Assembly: GCA_019614645.1 (NCBI GenBank)
Contig: JABWDB010000004.1
Location: 6,820,001 to 6,884,000 of the forward strand
Origin: Stratiolaelaps scimitus
Lineage: Eukaryota; Arthropoda; Arachnida; Mesostigmata; Laelapidae
Direction: 5' to 3'
Length of the DNA: 64,000 bases
Every line of letters begins with the position of its first letter. Position 1 is the first letter of the stretch. The notes under the pieces are model-generated. The model ran no database searches. It saw only the letters and a program-made list of their open reading frames with translations, and was not told the DNA's origin. Positions 42,072-51,200 of this stretch are shown in pieces. A program made the translations under genes and the position numbers.

Positions 42072-45000
42072 AGGAAAAGAAGGTGCCGCCGGACGGAGGC
42101 GGCGGCGGCAGATCCACGACGGCTGTGTTCATTCGTCCTTCTTCTGTTATGTTTGTTAGCCAGTCATTCGTGTGTTCACCAGCATCTCTGCTTGCCCGTC
42201 TCCAGAGCAGAAGAAGTTTAGAAGAGACGAAGCCAAAGACCGAGGCGAGACAGATAGAGAGAGAGAGAGACGAGGGCACCAACAAAACCAAGGCAGGCAA
42301 CAACAGTCGAACGCGCGAGCGAGTGAGCGGGCGAATAACTTGATTCCAATTTACGTTCGTCGCTTCGGGGAACGTCGCTCCGCGGCCGCACCCGCTGCCC
42401 GCGAATGATGACGCCGACGACAGCGACATCGACGGTACAAGACAACGACAGCAGCAGCAGCAGCCGCGTCAAGCACCTCAACGACGCTGCTCTAGTGGCG
42501 ACGGCGGTCGATGTTTCTCTCGGCGCGCGAAAAAGTCAGCGACTCTGCTGCACCGCCGCCGCTTCTGCCGCTGTCGTCAGCAGCAGCAGCTCCCTTCTCC
42601 ATCCCTGTATCTGCCACCTCGGCCGATTCTTCGACCCTGCTGTTATGTGAACGATGCCTGCTCCCTCCTTTGGGCGAAGTCGACGCGTGTGTATGGTATA
42701 TGGATACGTGTGTGTGTGTGTGTGCGATTGTGGCCCGACGTTGTACGAATGTCAACGACGACGGCTACGGAGCGACCGGGCGAGCCAGCGACACCTCGCG
42801 CCGTTGCCATAGGTGCTGTTGTTGTTTATGGGCGGACGCTGCGTTCGCCGTTACACGATCGTTGTGGAGGTCGACGGGCAACGGTCGACGATGACGACGA
42901 CGAGAGATTAACAAACGAACAAATTGCCAAGGGCTGGAGCATGAGAGAGAAAATCATATGGGCCCTTAGACATCGATGGAGAAAGTAGCTCACATTCAGT
43001 GTAGCCGTTCTCATAGTGGGATCCGTCCAGTTATAACACTGTCGCTGCAGTGGGTCTGCCGGTGGCCGACTTCTAGCTCGTTTTGCGTGCCTTTGAGTTT
43101 CGCTTCGTGTCTGCTTTAGTTCGTCGGGCAGCATGTCTTGCTTTCCTTCAGGTCGACAACGCGAGTGCCAACAACGCGAGCCATCCGGATCGAATCGGCA
43201 AGTTCGCTCAACTTCGCCTCAACAGCTCGTCGACACCGTCCATAACCAGTCGCGATTGTGGACCATTGTCTGGCGTATGCGCTCTGCGCTTTCCTTTTCA
43301 CTGTGTGTGTGTTTTTCTTTCACGTTTCGTTTCTTTTGCTACGACAGCTAGCGCGAATGTTCTCGGCAGAGTAGTTTTCCGGCTTTTTGGATACGAGGGT
43401 GACCGCGTGCGCGGAGGTGTGTTCGTCAGTACTTCGTTTAAGCTGTTGGCGTTGAGATGCTGCTTGGCTTGAGAGCTTGGGGCTTCGCGCTGCTCACAGT
43501 TCGCGCTGTTGGCTCTCTTGGCGACGGTGTGGCCTCGCTGCCGGCACGGCATTTTGACATTTTTTGTTGGTCTCCTGCCTAATCTTTTCTTGGGTATAGA
43601 AGTTAGATATAGTGTAGGTAGACGCCAAGATAGATAGACAAAGTGAAACAGAGAGAGAGAATTCATTGGTACCATGCTTGATTGCTGCTGCCAGGGAAGG
43701 CCAGCAGTAACAGTGCCTGAATAGCCTCTGTGTGCTACGCTCGTACGATTTCCCAGTTGAACAATCTCGGTGGGATACTCACAGGCCTTCTCAAGGCCCT
43801 CCCTAGGCCTTAGTGCTCACACTGTCGACCACAGAAATGAAAGAAGGTGTGAACACCTCCCGTTGCTGAGCACAGCTCACATCAGCACCAGTGAAGCGGC
43901 AGCGACGACGAATCCAGCAAAGAACCATGCTGCTGCAGACCATGACCATGCAGCCGTAGTTGTGTCATGCATGGCCTATAGCGGCGATCCCAACGGTGAC
44001 GGCCGGCCATCGCCTTTCCATGTGCAGAGCACGTGTGGAAGAAAATTTGCGCTGAAGTCTAAGGCACAATACAGACAACCACAGATGAGCCACGCACACA
44101 GAGAGAGACAGAGAGAGAGAGAGCTACCGGTACATCATGAGCTAGAGATAGATAGAGAGAAAGAGGGAGAGAGGGAGAAAGCGCACATGCATACAAAAGC
44201 AGCGTATACTTACTGCGTCCGCTGCTAGAGGAACAACAGGGCTGTGTTTGGAGGGGGAACGGGGTGTCGAGAATAAGACTAATTGTAATGATGCGGAGCG
44301 GCGAATAACAGCCTAATGCCTTAAGGCTTCTGTGACCACTACCGCGATTTCCTGCGTCTGTGGCTGATGTTCGCGCTGCTGCTGCTGCTGCGACTCTGCA
44401 GCTACAACAGCGGGGAGAACCGCTATTGCTCGAGGTGTTGGAGCTGGAGGGAAGGTGTCGTTCTTTGATTTATCACGAGTGTTGCAGCTACGGCTGCTGC
44501 TACCGGCCACGAACGCAGACAGACGCACATAGATTCATCCAGGTCGGCAGATAGACGGAGAGCGCGGAAAAGCGAAGCCCGCCAGCGAATCCGTGAATAT
44601 AACGGTTGACAACGGAACCTTTGTCGTCGAGTGTGAGCACTCGTGGCGATCATATTAGCAACAGTGATCGAGGTGGATGCAAGTGATCGAGAGCTTGAGC
44701 AGGAGGCCGTCGCCAACGGTCGCATTCGTATTTTATAAATACATAGCTATAATATAGCACTACTGTTGGTGCTGTTGCTGCTGACACTGATGCTGTAACA
44801 TCGTAGCAAATGAGGCGTTCCCAGGTCCGCCGCTACCGCCGCGATGATGGCCCTTACGAACCGGGGCAGGCCGGACGTCATCGTTGTTCAGCTGATCATT
44901 TCATTAGTTACCAGTTGGCTGAGATAAGATGTCGAATAGTAATGCGTGGATGTTCAGTATCGAGCACGTGTCTTTTCGATTCAAAGAACGGACAGTTCGT

Positions 45001-47444
45001 TATGCGCCGATGGACTGCTGTTTCTTGAATAGATGCGTGTATGTGTGTGCGTGTATATGGGGGTCCGTGTGTCCACTCCCGCACAAACAGATCTCATAAC
45101 AGAATGTATTCGATAGTGTTCATTATTTACGTTGTCTGATCATTGTCCCTTTCAGAAACCGTACGTATGTCGCGCTCCTGGCTGCACGAAGCGATACACC
45201 GATCCGAGTTCGCTGCGGAAGCATGTTAAAACTGTTCACGGTGCGGACTTTTACGCGAACAAGAAGCATAAAGGTCCACAGTCGGATGACAATCCCAACT
45301 CGGGCGGAATCGGCTCAGATAACAGTTCGCCACTAAGTCCCGGAAGTGGGAAGTCAATTCCGGATGCGCCGCCCTCAGCGTACACTCAACTCGGCCAGCC
45401 GCAGACGCCGTCAAGCGAAGGATCTCCAGTGAACGATTCGCAGGTGTCGACGACAACATGCGGCAACGTGGTGGTCGACTCGCTCGCTAATCCACCAGCT
45501 GGCCACGCGGCCCAGGAGAGTCCGTGGGACCCGCTCAATTACGAGGTCGACGAGTTCGCTGAGGCGATCACCTGCGCCGTGTCTGGCCGGGGCGGGAATT
45601 ACGGCGACGAGCGCGTTGTCCAGCGGTCGAATTTCAGCAACCTGGACCGACTCAAACAACGAATGCAGCCGTCGATCCCGCTACGGGGCATGCCGCCCCC
45701 AGCTCTACCTTCCGGCGGTGGCGGGGGCGGCGGGGGCGGCGGCGGCAACATGGCCGTTGGCCACGGTGGCGGTCGTTACACTGAGCTACGCACCTGCCAC
45801 GGAGGCGAGAGCACTGCCATTGCTCGATATGGAGATCACCTCGGACGCGGCCCGCAGGGCGTCACTACACAGGAGACGTCATTCGTCACGAATGCGCAAG
45901 CCATCCGTCGAGACAGTATAGCCAGTACCTACTACGGAAGCCTGGAATCGGAGCAGGCCCGCAGCGAGGCGAACCGTAGCACGGTCGAATCATCGGTTCT
46001 CAGCGATCCTGTGGCGGCCTCGACTTGTGGTAGCGAAAGTTACCATCCCTACAATGCGTTAGTCCCGCCGTCGGCGGGGCCACCGGCTCCTACGAACCCA
46101 AATATCGCTGTACCACGCAATGTGAACACTTCGAACGACGATTCTGAAAGTACCCTCGTTGAAGATGACGCCCAAATTCACGAAATGGCAAACGTCAGCC
46201 AGCAACAACATCAGCAACAGCAACAGCCTCGGAACGCCGAGGTGAAACAGCTAGGACTGGACGAAATAGATCTACCTGACGAATTTGTGAACTTCATTAA
46301 CCACCAGGAGTGTACTGGCATGCCGGCCCCGACGGGCCACCCGAGCAACATGCATTCCCGGCCAGGATCAGCTCTCAGTTTGGCGGCCGTATCATCGGTT
46401 AGTCAGTACGACGAAGTTCGTCGCACCCAGTCGTCTGCCCAGATGGGTCCGCCACAACATCCCGTCCCACGGTCTCGCACCGTCCACCCGCGGCCGTACT
46501 GCTACCACGCAACAAGCAATCTGATGATCTCTCAACAGCAGGACCCTTACGACTATTACCAGCCTGTAACACCGACTCCAGCTGCACCACCCCGGCCGGC
46601 CCCTCAACAGCCTCATCATCAGCAACAGCAGCCACAGCAGCCACAGCAGCCGCAGCCGCAGCAGCAACAACAGCAGCCGCAACAACAACGACAGCAACAA
46701 CCATCACAGGCTCAGCTGGCGCAACCACATCATCGGGCTGTGGCCCCGATCGCTCCGCCCTCGTCTCAACCCATGTCTGGTGTTATGCCCGCAAGCCACG
46801 TCAACCATTGTTACTATCCAGCACCGCCTGCCGGCACCTCGACGGGCATGTCCAATTACCCGTCGATGCAACCGTTGCACGTGAAGAACGCCCATGATCA
46901 GAACATGAACCATATGAGCTGTAGGAACATGCAGCAGCAGCAGCAGCAGCCGCCGCCGCCGCCGCAATCGCAACATCACGGTAAGGTGGTTGAGAGAACT
47001 GCGTCGAGCAACCAGTCGAATCTGCAGCTACAGCCGATGAACGTCGAGGCCATGCAACACCTCAAGCAGCAACAGGCCCAGGCTGCTCACCGCCAGCAGC
47101 ACCAGCATCACCATCAGCAGCAACAACAAAGGCATCACCAGGCGTCCCATCATATGCTTGGCAATCAGGCCGGGACCGCCCTCCAAAACCACCATCATCC
47201 CGGCATGCACCGATCTGAAATTCAGTGCAGATCAGTCAGTCAAAGCTCCATGGCGCCTGATACGTATCGGCGCACGTTGGAGTACGTGCAACAGTGCCAG
47301 ATTAGCTCGAGCTCGGAGAGCCGTCAGCAGCGTCGTAGCCCTCTTCTGCAGCCAATGTGCACTCGAAACATGGTCATCAATGACATGAGTGCTTCACTCC
47401 ACTCGCTCGTACGAGAGACGACACATCTCAAGCTCATGCAATAA
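5312..47444 (+). CDS. ci: cubitus interruptus / Gli-family zinc-finger transcription factor (5 coding exons, N-terminus missing)
   Basis: Spliced CDS: join(5312..5577, 20356..20496, 23089..23300, 33509..33617, 45156..47444), about 1,005 codons and partial at the 5' end. Ci/Gli proteins are the nuclear effectors of Hedgehog signalling: full-length protein activates targets, and a proteasome-trimmed form represses them. The sequence shows, in order, the [14 protein letters not shown] block, the [12 protein letters not shown]-binding motif, an acidic lysine-rich linker, five C2H2 fingers of the Gli type, the arthropod-like [13 protein letters not shown] segment, an [12 protein letters not shown] degron core, long Gln/His-rich stretches, [10 protein letters not shown] and the tail [20 protein letters not shown]. 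All splice borders are AG/GT and all phases agree (0, 0, 2, 0 at the four junctions). The first visible exon needs one base from an earlier exon, so the start codon lies in an unseen upstream exon. Identification is very strong; completeness of the linker between the first two exons is less certain. Confidence 0.96.
11499..11588. repeat. 45-bp tandem duplication, two copies
   Basis: Two identical head-to-tail copies of a 45-bp unit (11499-11543 and 11544-11588). Each is a GCC-rich half followed by AACCACCAGCGTTGCTGCCA and a CCAT end; a partial third copy begins at 11589. The length is a multiple of three, so open frames on both strands carry a repeated 15-residue peptide. Perfect identity indicates a recent duplication. 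It lies inside ci intron 1. Confidence 0.93.
12740..13841 (-). mobile_element. Degenerate non-LTR retrotransposon (R1/jockey-like), 3' part
   Basis: Read on the minus strand, several signatures of LINE polymerase proteins appear in the right order but in different frames. SNDVLIVTT at about 13814-13840 resembles YADDVLIVTT, with the catalytic YAD replaced by [15 protein letters not shown] at about 13709-13746 resembles the post-RT segment. A Cys-rich CGGE near 13338-13349 and CPWH near 13303-13318 resemble the C-terminal zinc knuckle. A basic tail, [13 protein letters not shown], ends at a stop at 13092-13094. A GC-rich trailer follows to about 12740. Frameshifts and a large internal deletion make it inactive. 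I judged family similarity from memory; the exact clade is uncertain. Confidence 0.42.
17792..17929 (+). other. Possible extra ci cassette exon (unproven)
   Basis: The sequence ATTATACAG precedes 17792 and GTATAA follows 17929. The 138-nt segment between them is open in the same phase (0 in, 0 out) that the junction between the SYGH exon and the linker exon requires. It would insert 46 residues starting [20 protein letters not shown] and ending YLNKH. Known Ci/Gli proteins have a longer linker here than the direct join gives. Against it: the donor is weak, the peptide has no clear match to the Gli linker, and phase agreement alone has a fair chance of being accidental. Confidence 0.2.
20356..20496 (+). 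CDS. ci: ci exon: acidic linker and start of zinc finger 1
   Basis: The acceptor is TTGCTTTCAG|GAT; the donor is CAGCTG|GTACGT. The exon is 141 nt in phase 0 at both ends and encodes 47 residues. The first part, [19 protein letters not shown], resembles the VSST...VKTEPE linker of vertebrate Gli proteins and contains two overlapping sumoylation-type motifs (IKTE, IKEE). The second part, [19 protein letters not shown], holds both cysteines of finger 1. Its histidines come from the next exon. Confidence 0.95.
20497..23088 (+). other. ci: ci intron 2 (2.6 kb)
   Basis: The shortest intron, splitting zinc finger 1 between its cysteine pair and histidine pair. It holds (TA)n tracts at 20687-20706, 22036-22062 and 22489-22530. 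I see no gene or mobile element in it. Confidence 0.9.
22489..22530. repeat. (TA)n microsatellite in ci intron 2
   Basis: An uninterrupted TA run of 42 bp preceded by a short (CA)n run. It lies about 560 bp before the finger 2/3 exon. Confidence 0.95.
23089..23300 (+). CDS. ci: ci exon: end of zinc finger 1, zinc fingers 2 and 3
   Basis: The acceptor is ATCTCCACAG|GTG; the donor is CATCTCAG|GTACGT. The exon is 212 nt, entering in phase 0 and leaving with two bases of an Arg codon. It reads [20 protein letters not shown] and continues through finger 2 (cysteines in CRWQEC, histidines in HMRRH), the linker TGEKP, and finger 3 ([15 protein letters not shown]). [11 protein letters not shown] and [14 protein letters not shown] are Gli signatures. 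QSNKKA is closer to Drosophila Ci (QTNKKA) than to vertebrate Gli (HGEKKE), supporting an arthropod source. Confidence 0.97.
23301..33508 (+). other. ci: ci intron 3 (10.2 kb)
   Basis: The intron lies between the finger 2/3 exon and the finger 4 exon. It holds an 18-bp tandem pair at 23607-23642, (GA)n/(CT)n tracts near 24168, 25050 and 26300, a G run near 26506-26521, a GGC run at 28557-28581, and (TA)n tracts at 30595-30626 and 30735-30763. No supported gene. GC-rich open frames around 25.3-25.8 kb and 31.3-31.9 kb overlap on both strands without a recognisable domain. Confidence 0.88.
23607..23642. repeat. 18-bp tandem pair
   Basis: Two head-to-tail copies of CAGTAGGTACAAACGTAT differ at one base (A to G in the second copy). 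A further CAGT follows. It sits in ci intron 3 just after the finger 2/3 exon; no function is apparent. Confidence 0.85.
33509..33617 (+). CDS. ci: ci exon: zinc finger 4
   Basis: The acceptor is TTATTTCAG|G; the donor is AACGAG|GTAAGT. The exon is 109 nt: one base completes the preceding Arg codon, then 36 codons. It starts [19 protein letters not shown] and contains [16 protein letters not shown], the DNA-contacting finger 4 of Gli proteins. EYPGCSKAF is the arthropod form (vertebrate Gli has EHEGCNKAF). The 10.2-kb and 11.5-kb introns on either side make this the most isolated exon of the gene. Confidence 0.97.
34739..34801 (+). repeat. Purine-only tract, (GA)n into G-rich
   Basis: About 60 bases, almost all A or G on the + strand. 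It starts as GA repeats and ends in G runs (GGGGGAGG, GGGGAGGGGGGG). Such tracts can form triplex or quadruplex DNA. It is 1.1 kb into ci intron 4. Confidence 0.85.
41966..42066. repeat. Long (TA)n microsatellite, about 100 bp
   Basis: An almost pure TA run interrupted by a few C and G bases. It is perfectly self-complementary and can extrude cruciforms. It is one of the two longest of many (TA)n tracts in the window and makes the overlapping Tyr/Ile-only open frames meaningless. Confidence 0.97.
45156..47444 (+). CDS. ci: ci terminal exon: zinc finger 5, degron, activation region and stop
   Basis: The acceptor is CATTGTCCCTTTCAG|AAA in phase 0. The exon encodes 762 residues and ends in TAA at 47442, followed by three more in-frame TAA codons. 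Exon residues 1-27 form finger 5 ([20 protein letters not shown]), followed by [14 protein letters not shown] Gly run lies near residues 187-197. The degron core [15 protein letters not shown] starts at residue 251 (45906-45950). A short poly-Gln cluster is near 46198-46229, [10 protein letters not shown] at 46273-46302, a large Pro/Gln-rich block at 46596-46710, and Gln/His runs at 46930-46950 and 47062-47134. The conserved Gli C-terminal tail starts [14 protein letters not shown] near 47368. One exon carrying everything from finger 5 to the stop is a compact layout for this family. Confidence 0.97.
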   Translation, partial: KPYVCRAPGCTKRYTDPSSLRKHVKTVHGADFYANKKHKGPQSDDNPNSGGIGSDNSSPLSPGSGKSIPDAPPSAYTQLGQPQTPSSEGSPVNDSQVSTTTCGNVVVDSLANPPAGHAAQESPWDPLNYEVDEFAEAITCAVSGRGGNYGDERVVQRSNFSNLDRLKQRMQPSIPLRGMPPPALPSGGGGGGGGGGGNMAVGHGGGRYTELRTCHGGESTAIARYGDHLGRGPQGVTTQETSFVTNAQAIRRDSIASTYYGSLESEQARSEANRSTVESSVLSDPVAASTCGSESYHPYNALVPPSAGPPAPTNPNIAVPRNVNTSNDDSESTLVEDDAQIHEMANVSQQQHQQQQQPRNAEVKQLGLDEIDLPDEFVNFINHQECTGMPAPTGHPSNMHSRPGSALSLAAVSSVSQYDEVRRTQSSAQMGPPQHPVPRSRTVHPRPYCYHATSNLMISQQQDPYDYYQPVTPTPAAPPRPAPQQPHHQQQQPQQPQQPQPQQQQQQPQQQRQQQPSQAQLAQPHHRAVAPIAPPSSQPMSGVMPASHVNHCYYPAPPAGTSTGMSNYPSMQPLHVKNAHDQNMNHMSCRNMQQQQQQPPPPPQSQHHGKVVERTASSNQSNLQLQPMNVEAMQHLKQQQAQAAHRQQHQHHHQQQQQRHHQASHHMLGNQAGTALQNHHHPGMHRSEIQCRSVSQSSMAPDTYRRTLEYVQQCQISSSSESRQQRRSPLLQPMCTRNMVINDMSASLHSLVRETTHLKLMQ

Positions 47445-47798
47445 TAATAATAATTAATGATGATACTGATAATAATAATAATAATATTAATAATAAGTAT
47501 GTGTACATATCGTTTTCACGTGTAGGTCCACTGGTAGCCGCAGCTGTGTCGTGTATCGAGTAAACAGCCAACACTGACATAGGGCACTTTGTCAGTATTA
47601 CGGTGTTAACACCGACGAACCAGTGCAAAGGCAGATTAGGCCTATCGTTGGCCCTGCCAATATCCCATCTCACCAATTCCCCCCTATTCCTCCTTGTACT
47701 CGAAAGTGCCAAATCCGAGCACGCAGTAGTAATTGTAGAATGGACTCAAAGATGCACGTACTGATTGATCGTGATTGTCGGTGATACACCGTAAGCAC
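47445..47798 (+). other. ci: ci 3' UTR start: tandem stop codons and AAT/GAT repeat
   Basis: Directly after the stop codon the sequence runs TAATAATAATAATTAATGAT and continues as AAT repeats to about 47494. This provides several further in-frame TAA codons. No AATAAA hexamer occurs before the inverted repeat at 47799, so the mature 3' end is likely beyond that repeat, unless a variant hexamer is used. Confidence 0.6.
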
Positions 47799-48249
47799 TC
47801 GCTTCCTGTTCGTTTTGTATCGGTCAGTAACGTTCTATTACCATATGTACACAGAATGGTCGCTCACCAGCCTTCAGTGAATGGTGTTGGTCGAATGAGA
47901 TCAAATGCGAGCTATCGGACAACAATAAATACACTACCGGTGCTACCGCTAACAAGGGGCCATTTTGGCTGATGTCCTGTAAACGTGCATGTCCTTAAAT
48001 TAAGGAAATGCACGATTACAGGACATAAGCCAAAATGGCCCCTTATTTTAAGGACATGCACGTTTACAGGACATGAGCCAAAATGGACCCTTCTTAGCTG
48101 TAGCCCCGGTAGTGTATTTATTGTTGTCAGATAGCTCGCATTTGATCTCATTCGGCCAACACCATTCACTGAAGGCTGTGAGCGGCCATTCTGTGTACAT
48201 ATAGTGATAGAACGTTACTGACCGATACAAAACGAACAGGAAGAAGCGA
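47799..48249. mobile_element. MITE-like long inverted repeat just downstream of the ci stop
   Basis: The left arm starts TCGCTTCCTGTTCGTTTTGT (47799) and runs to about 47948. Its reverse complement, with a few mismatches and a 3-bp insertion near the end, occupies about 48105-48249. The centre contains one forward and two inverted copies of a further unit of about 43 bp (47956-47998, 47999-48045, 48048-48092), each with a version of GGCCATTTTGGCT and ATGTCCTGTAA. There is no coding capacity beyond shadow frames. I could not identify a clear target-site duplication or assign a superfamily. The structure fits a non-autonomous DNA transposon. Confidence 0.8.
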
Positions 48250-51200
48250 AACGGAGCTTAGCTGAGCTTATTTTTGGCCTCCACAAAATGTGTAGCTCGA
48301 AAAACAAGTTTTTAATGACTTGAAACAGCGAAACGCGTTAAACTGAGGTGATGATAAAGCATGACGATGAGAAATGCGAAGCAACTAATTAATCATGTAT
48401 TGTCTAAATGATGGTTGCTTACATTAACCTCACGAATGTATCTCAGAAGAATATGAAGATGCAACAAGAAGGAATATCATGTATTATATATATATATATA
48501 TATATATATACGAGTGCGTGAGCTGTATGTTCGTACTAGCGCTAGATCTGAATCTGATTACTCTTTTATGATTGATTATTATTATTATTATTATTATTAT
48601 TACTGGCAGTGGCCACGGTATTCGTAGATATGAGAAGCTATTGATTATTTACAATCGTGTGTTACACGATATCGAAGAGAATACGTAATGCGAACAAAAT
48701 GAGCTTAGCAGTACTAATGTCGTAAGATCTCCTTATACTACTGTATTGTGTATATTGTAGTTTTCGTGTGCAAACAAGAGAAGAAAAGTAATGAAGCGTC
48801 AGGAAGATACCGCAAAACAGATGTATCTATCTACTTTAAGACATCGAGGACATAGATACGTGAGAGTCTACATATGTATGTACCTAAATATATATATATA
48901 TATATATAAGAACATGTATTATTGAGCAGCTGTGTCCCGATGCAATTGTGCCTATAACGACGATGAATACATCTATCCATATATATAATATATGGGTAGA
49001 TGTATGGATGTATAACATACAAGTGCTGCTATTGTTATGTGTCGAATCAATCAAATCTACATCTCTCTGTTCCTCGCTCTTTTTCATCATCGTCCTTCTT
49101 CCCGTATCGAGCTTGGGAGCCTGGGAACATAGTTTCCCATCTAATCAAAATGGACAAACTTCCAGGTCTGATGTATACTGAATCAGATATGATTATTATT
49201 ATTATTATTATTACGGTTACCATTACTATAACTATGATTATTACCATTATTATTATTACTATCATTATTATTATAGCGATTATTATGTCAATTGTGTGAA
49301 AGGTGGTAAGATCAAAGGATGACTCATGGAGCCGGATGGATATAATTGAGAATATTTAATATTTTTGTACGAAAATTTAAACTAGAGCTTGTGTAATGTA
49401 AATGACAGTTTGCTGGTAGCCGCATATCGACGGTTGAGGATAATATACCAGTTAAAAACAAGTATTTTCAAGAATAAACATGCGTGCGTGTTGACTGATA
49501 ACGGCACGCGCAAAATGAAACACAACACTTGATGTACTCACTCCTAGGCGTCACCCGAGCTATGTAGACAGGTGTAGTCCCTGACCTGCTATAATTTCGT
49601 AAGCATATTATTAAACAATAATAATCTCATCATGGTACTCTGACCACCCTTCGAGGGAGCGTCTCAGTGCGTGATGTCAAATGGCATTATGAATTTCATG
49701 AGGCTTATATGCTTGCTGTCGTTGATATTGCGTTTTAGGACGAGCAACTCGTTCAGATGATTATATCTCACTGTCTATGAAAGTAGAGCTCAGAGTGAAC
49801 CCACGAGAAGTATAAAGATGTCATTCATTAGATAGAGGTAAGTATGTATAACATAATACATGGGCGCGACACAGCGGCGTTGTTGTCCCTTCATCCTCAC
49901 CAGTATCGCAGATGTTCCTTCACATTTGACGATGTTGACTGCAAAGCCAATGTCTTTAAATTCTTCGAGATGGATATATCAAATGCGAATATGATAAATG
50001 GGAAAGAGAGAGAGAGAGAGTTTCGGTGCTGTATAAATGTGTCGTCTGCAGAAGCCGTCGATGCAAACTCCTATCGGAGTTCTACGAGAGGAGGTGTATC
50101 CAGCACGTTCCTATCGACATTATTATGAGGATGGTTGTATCATTATCAAGCCGGACGATACATTAATTACCGTTGCAAATCACTGATGCTTTGATCAATA
50201 TTCGTCTTCGAAACATTTTGCAATTGAAGACAATCCAATGCTACATAGCTGATCCATCAGTGTCCCGTCAACGTCTCGGCATCGTTGTAGAAACAACAAA
50301 GGCTCGCCGTCCGTGACGAAAAATCGCCAAACACCTCGTATTCGAACCCGTCTCCGCATGCAACACAAAGCCTTACAAAATTTGTGTGACAATATCTAGT
50401 GAACGAAGTAGCCGGACTCCGAAGTTATCAACAGTAGGTTCTTGCCGTCGATTCGTTGTTTCCGAGTATTCGCTGAGAGATGGCGGATCTTGCTGAAGGC
50501 GGATGTGGCCACCCTGGTACGATGAAACAATCGTTCCCGAGCAGTTAGCCCTGTTGTCGTGCCGTCGACAGCAGCAAACGGTGTCGCCTTGGAGACGAGA
50601 CTGACAAATCAGCAAGTGACTGCAGTGACGCCGAGGCCGAGCCGGAACCCTCGAAAAAAGGGCAGATCATCTGGTGGCGATTGCCGAGGACGATGAGGCG
50701 TCGAGGGGCGCAAGAGATACGGTTGCGGACAACATGCTTTTTACTCTGTGCTACATCTCGCTTGACAGAATGTTCATGAGAAATACCCGCGTTCCCTCCA
50801 CCCCTCTATACTGTTCGTCATATCGCATGCGCCGCGATTTCTGCTAGGCCCGTGTGCTATTTCGAAATAAAGTCAAGTACTAACTGCCGCCGATGTACGC
50901 GAATAATAATATTAGCAATAATGTTAACATGATGAAAGTACGAACTATTGAAAATATAAGTGAGCGTTTTGAAAGTAAGGGAACATTGCGGAGGCCAAAT
51001 GAAGAATTCGGTTGACACGTACCGAATGCGCTAGTTATTAGATTACTCGAATCAATTCGTCTCTCATAATCCTGATTGCATTCGAATGCTAAGGAGCCTT
51101 CAACAGAACGTGTGAGTCCAAGGTGAGGGCGAGGTTACAAGCTCTCCCTATGACGACATAGCGCTTGGTAAATGCATACGTCTGTCTCGGACGGTCCCGA

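Larger units (their letters stand above)
33618..45155 (+). other. ci: ci intron 4 (11.5 kb)
   Basis: The intron lies between the finger 4 exon and the terminal exon. It holds a strand-asymmetric purine tract at 34739-34801, (TA)n followed by (TG)n at 36379-36415, an ACG/CGA run at 37927-37954, (TA)n at 38710-38742, a C run near 41646-41658, and a 100-bp (TA)n array at 41966-42066. No gene or intact mobile element is recognisable. Confidence 0.88.

Noticed and set aside
48975..49010. Small palindrome CTATCCATATATATAATATA-type
   Set aside because: Low-complexity TA sequence; palindromy is expected by composition.
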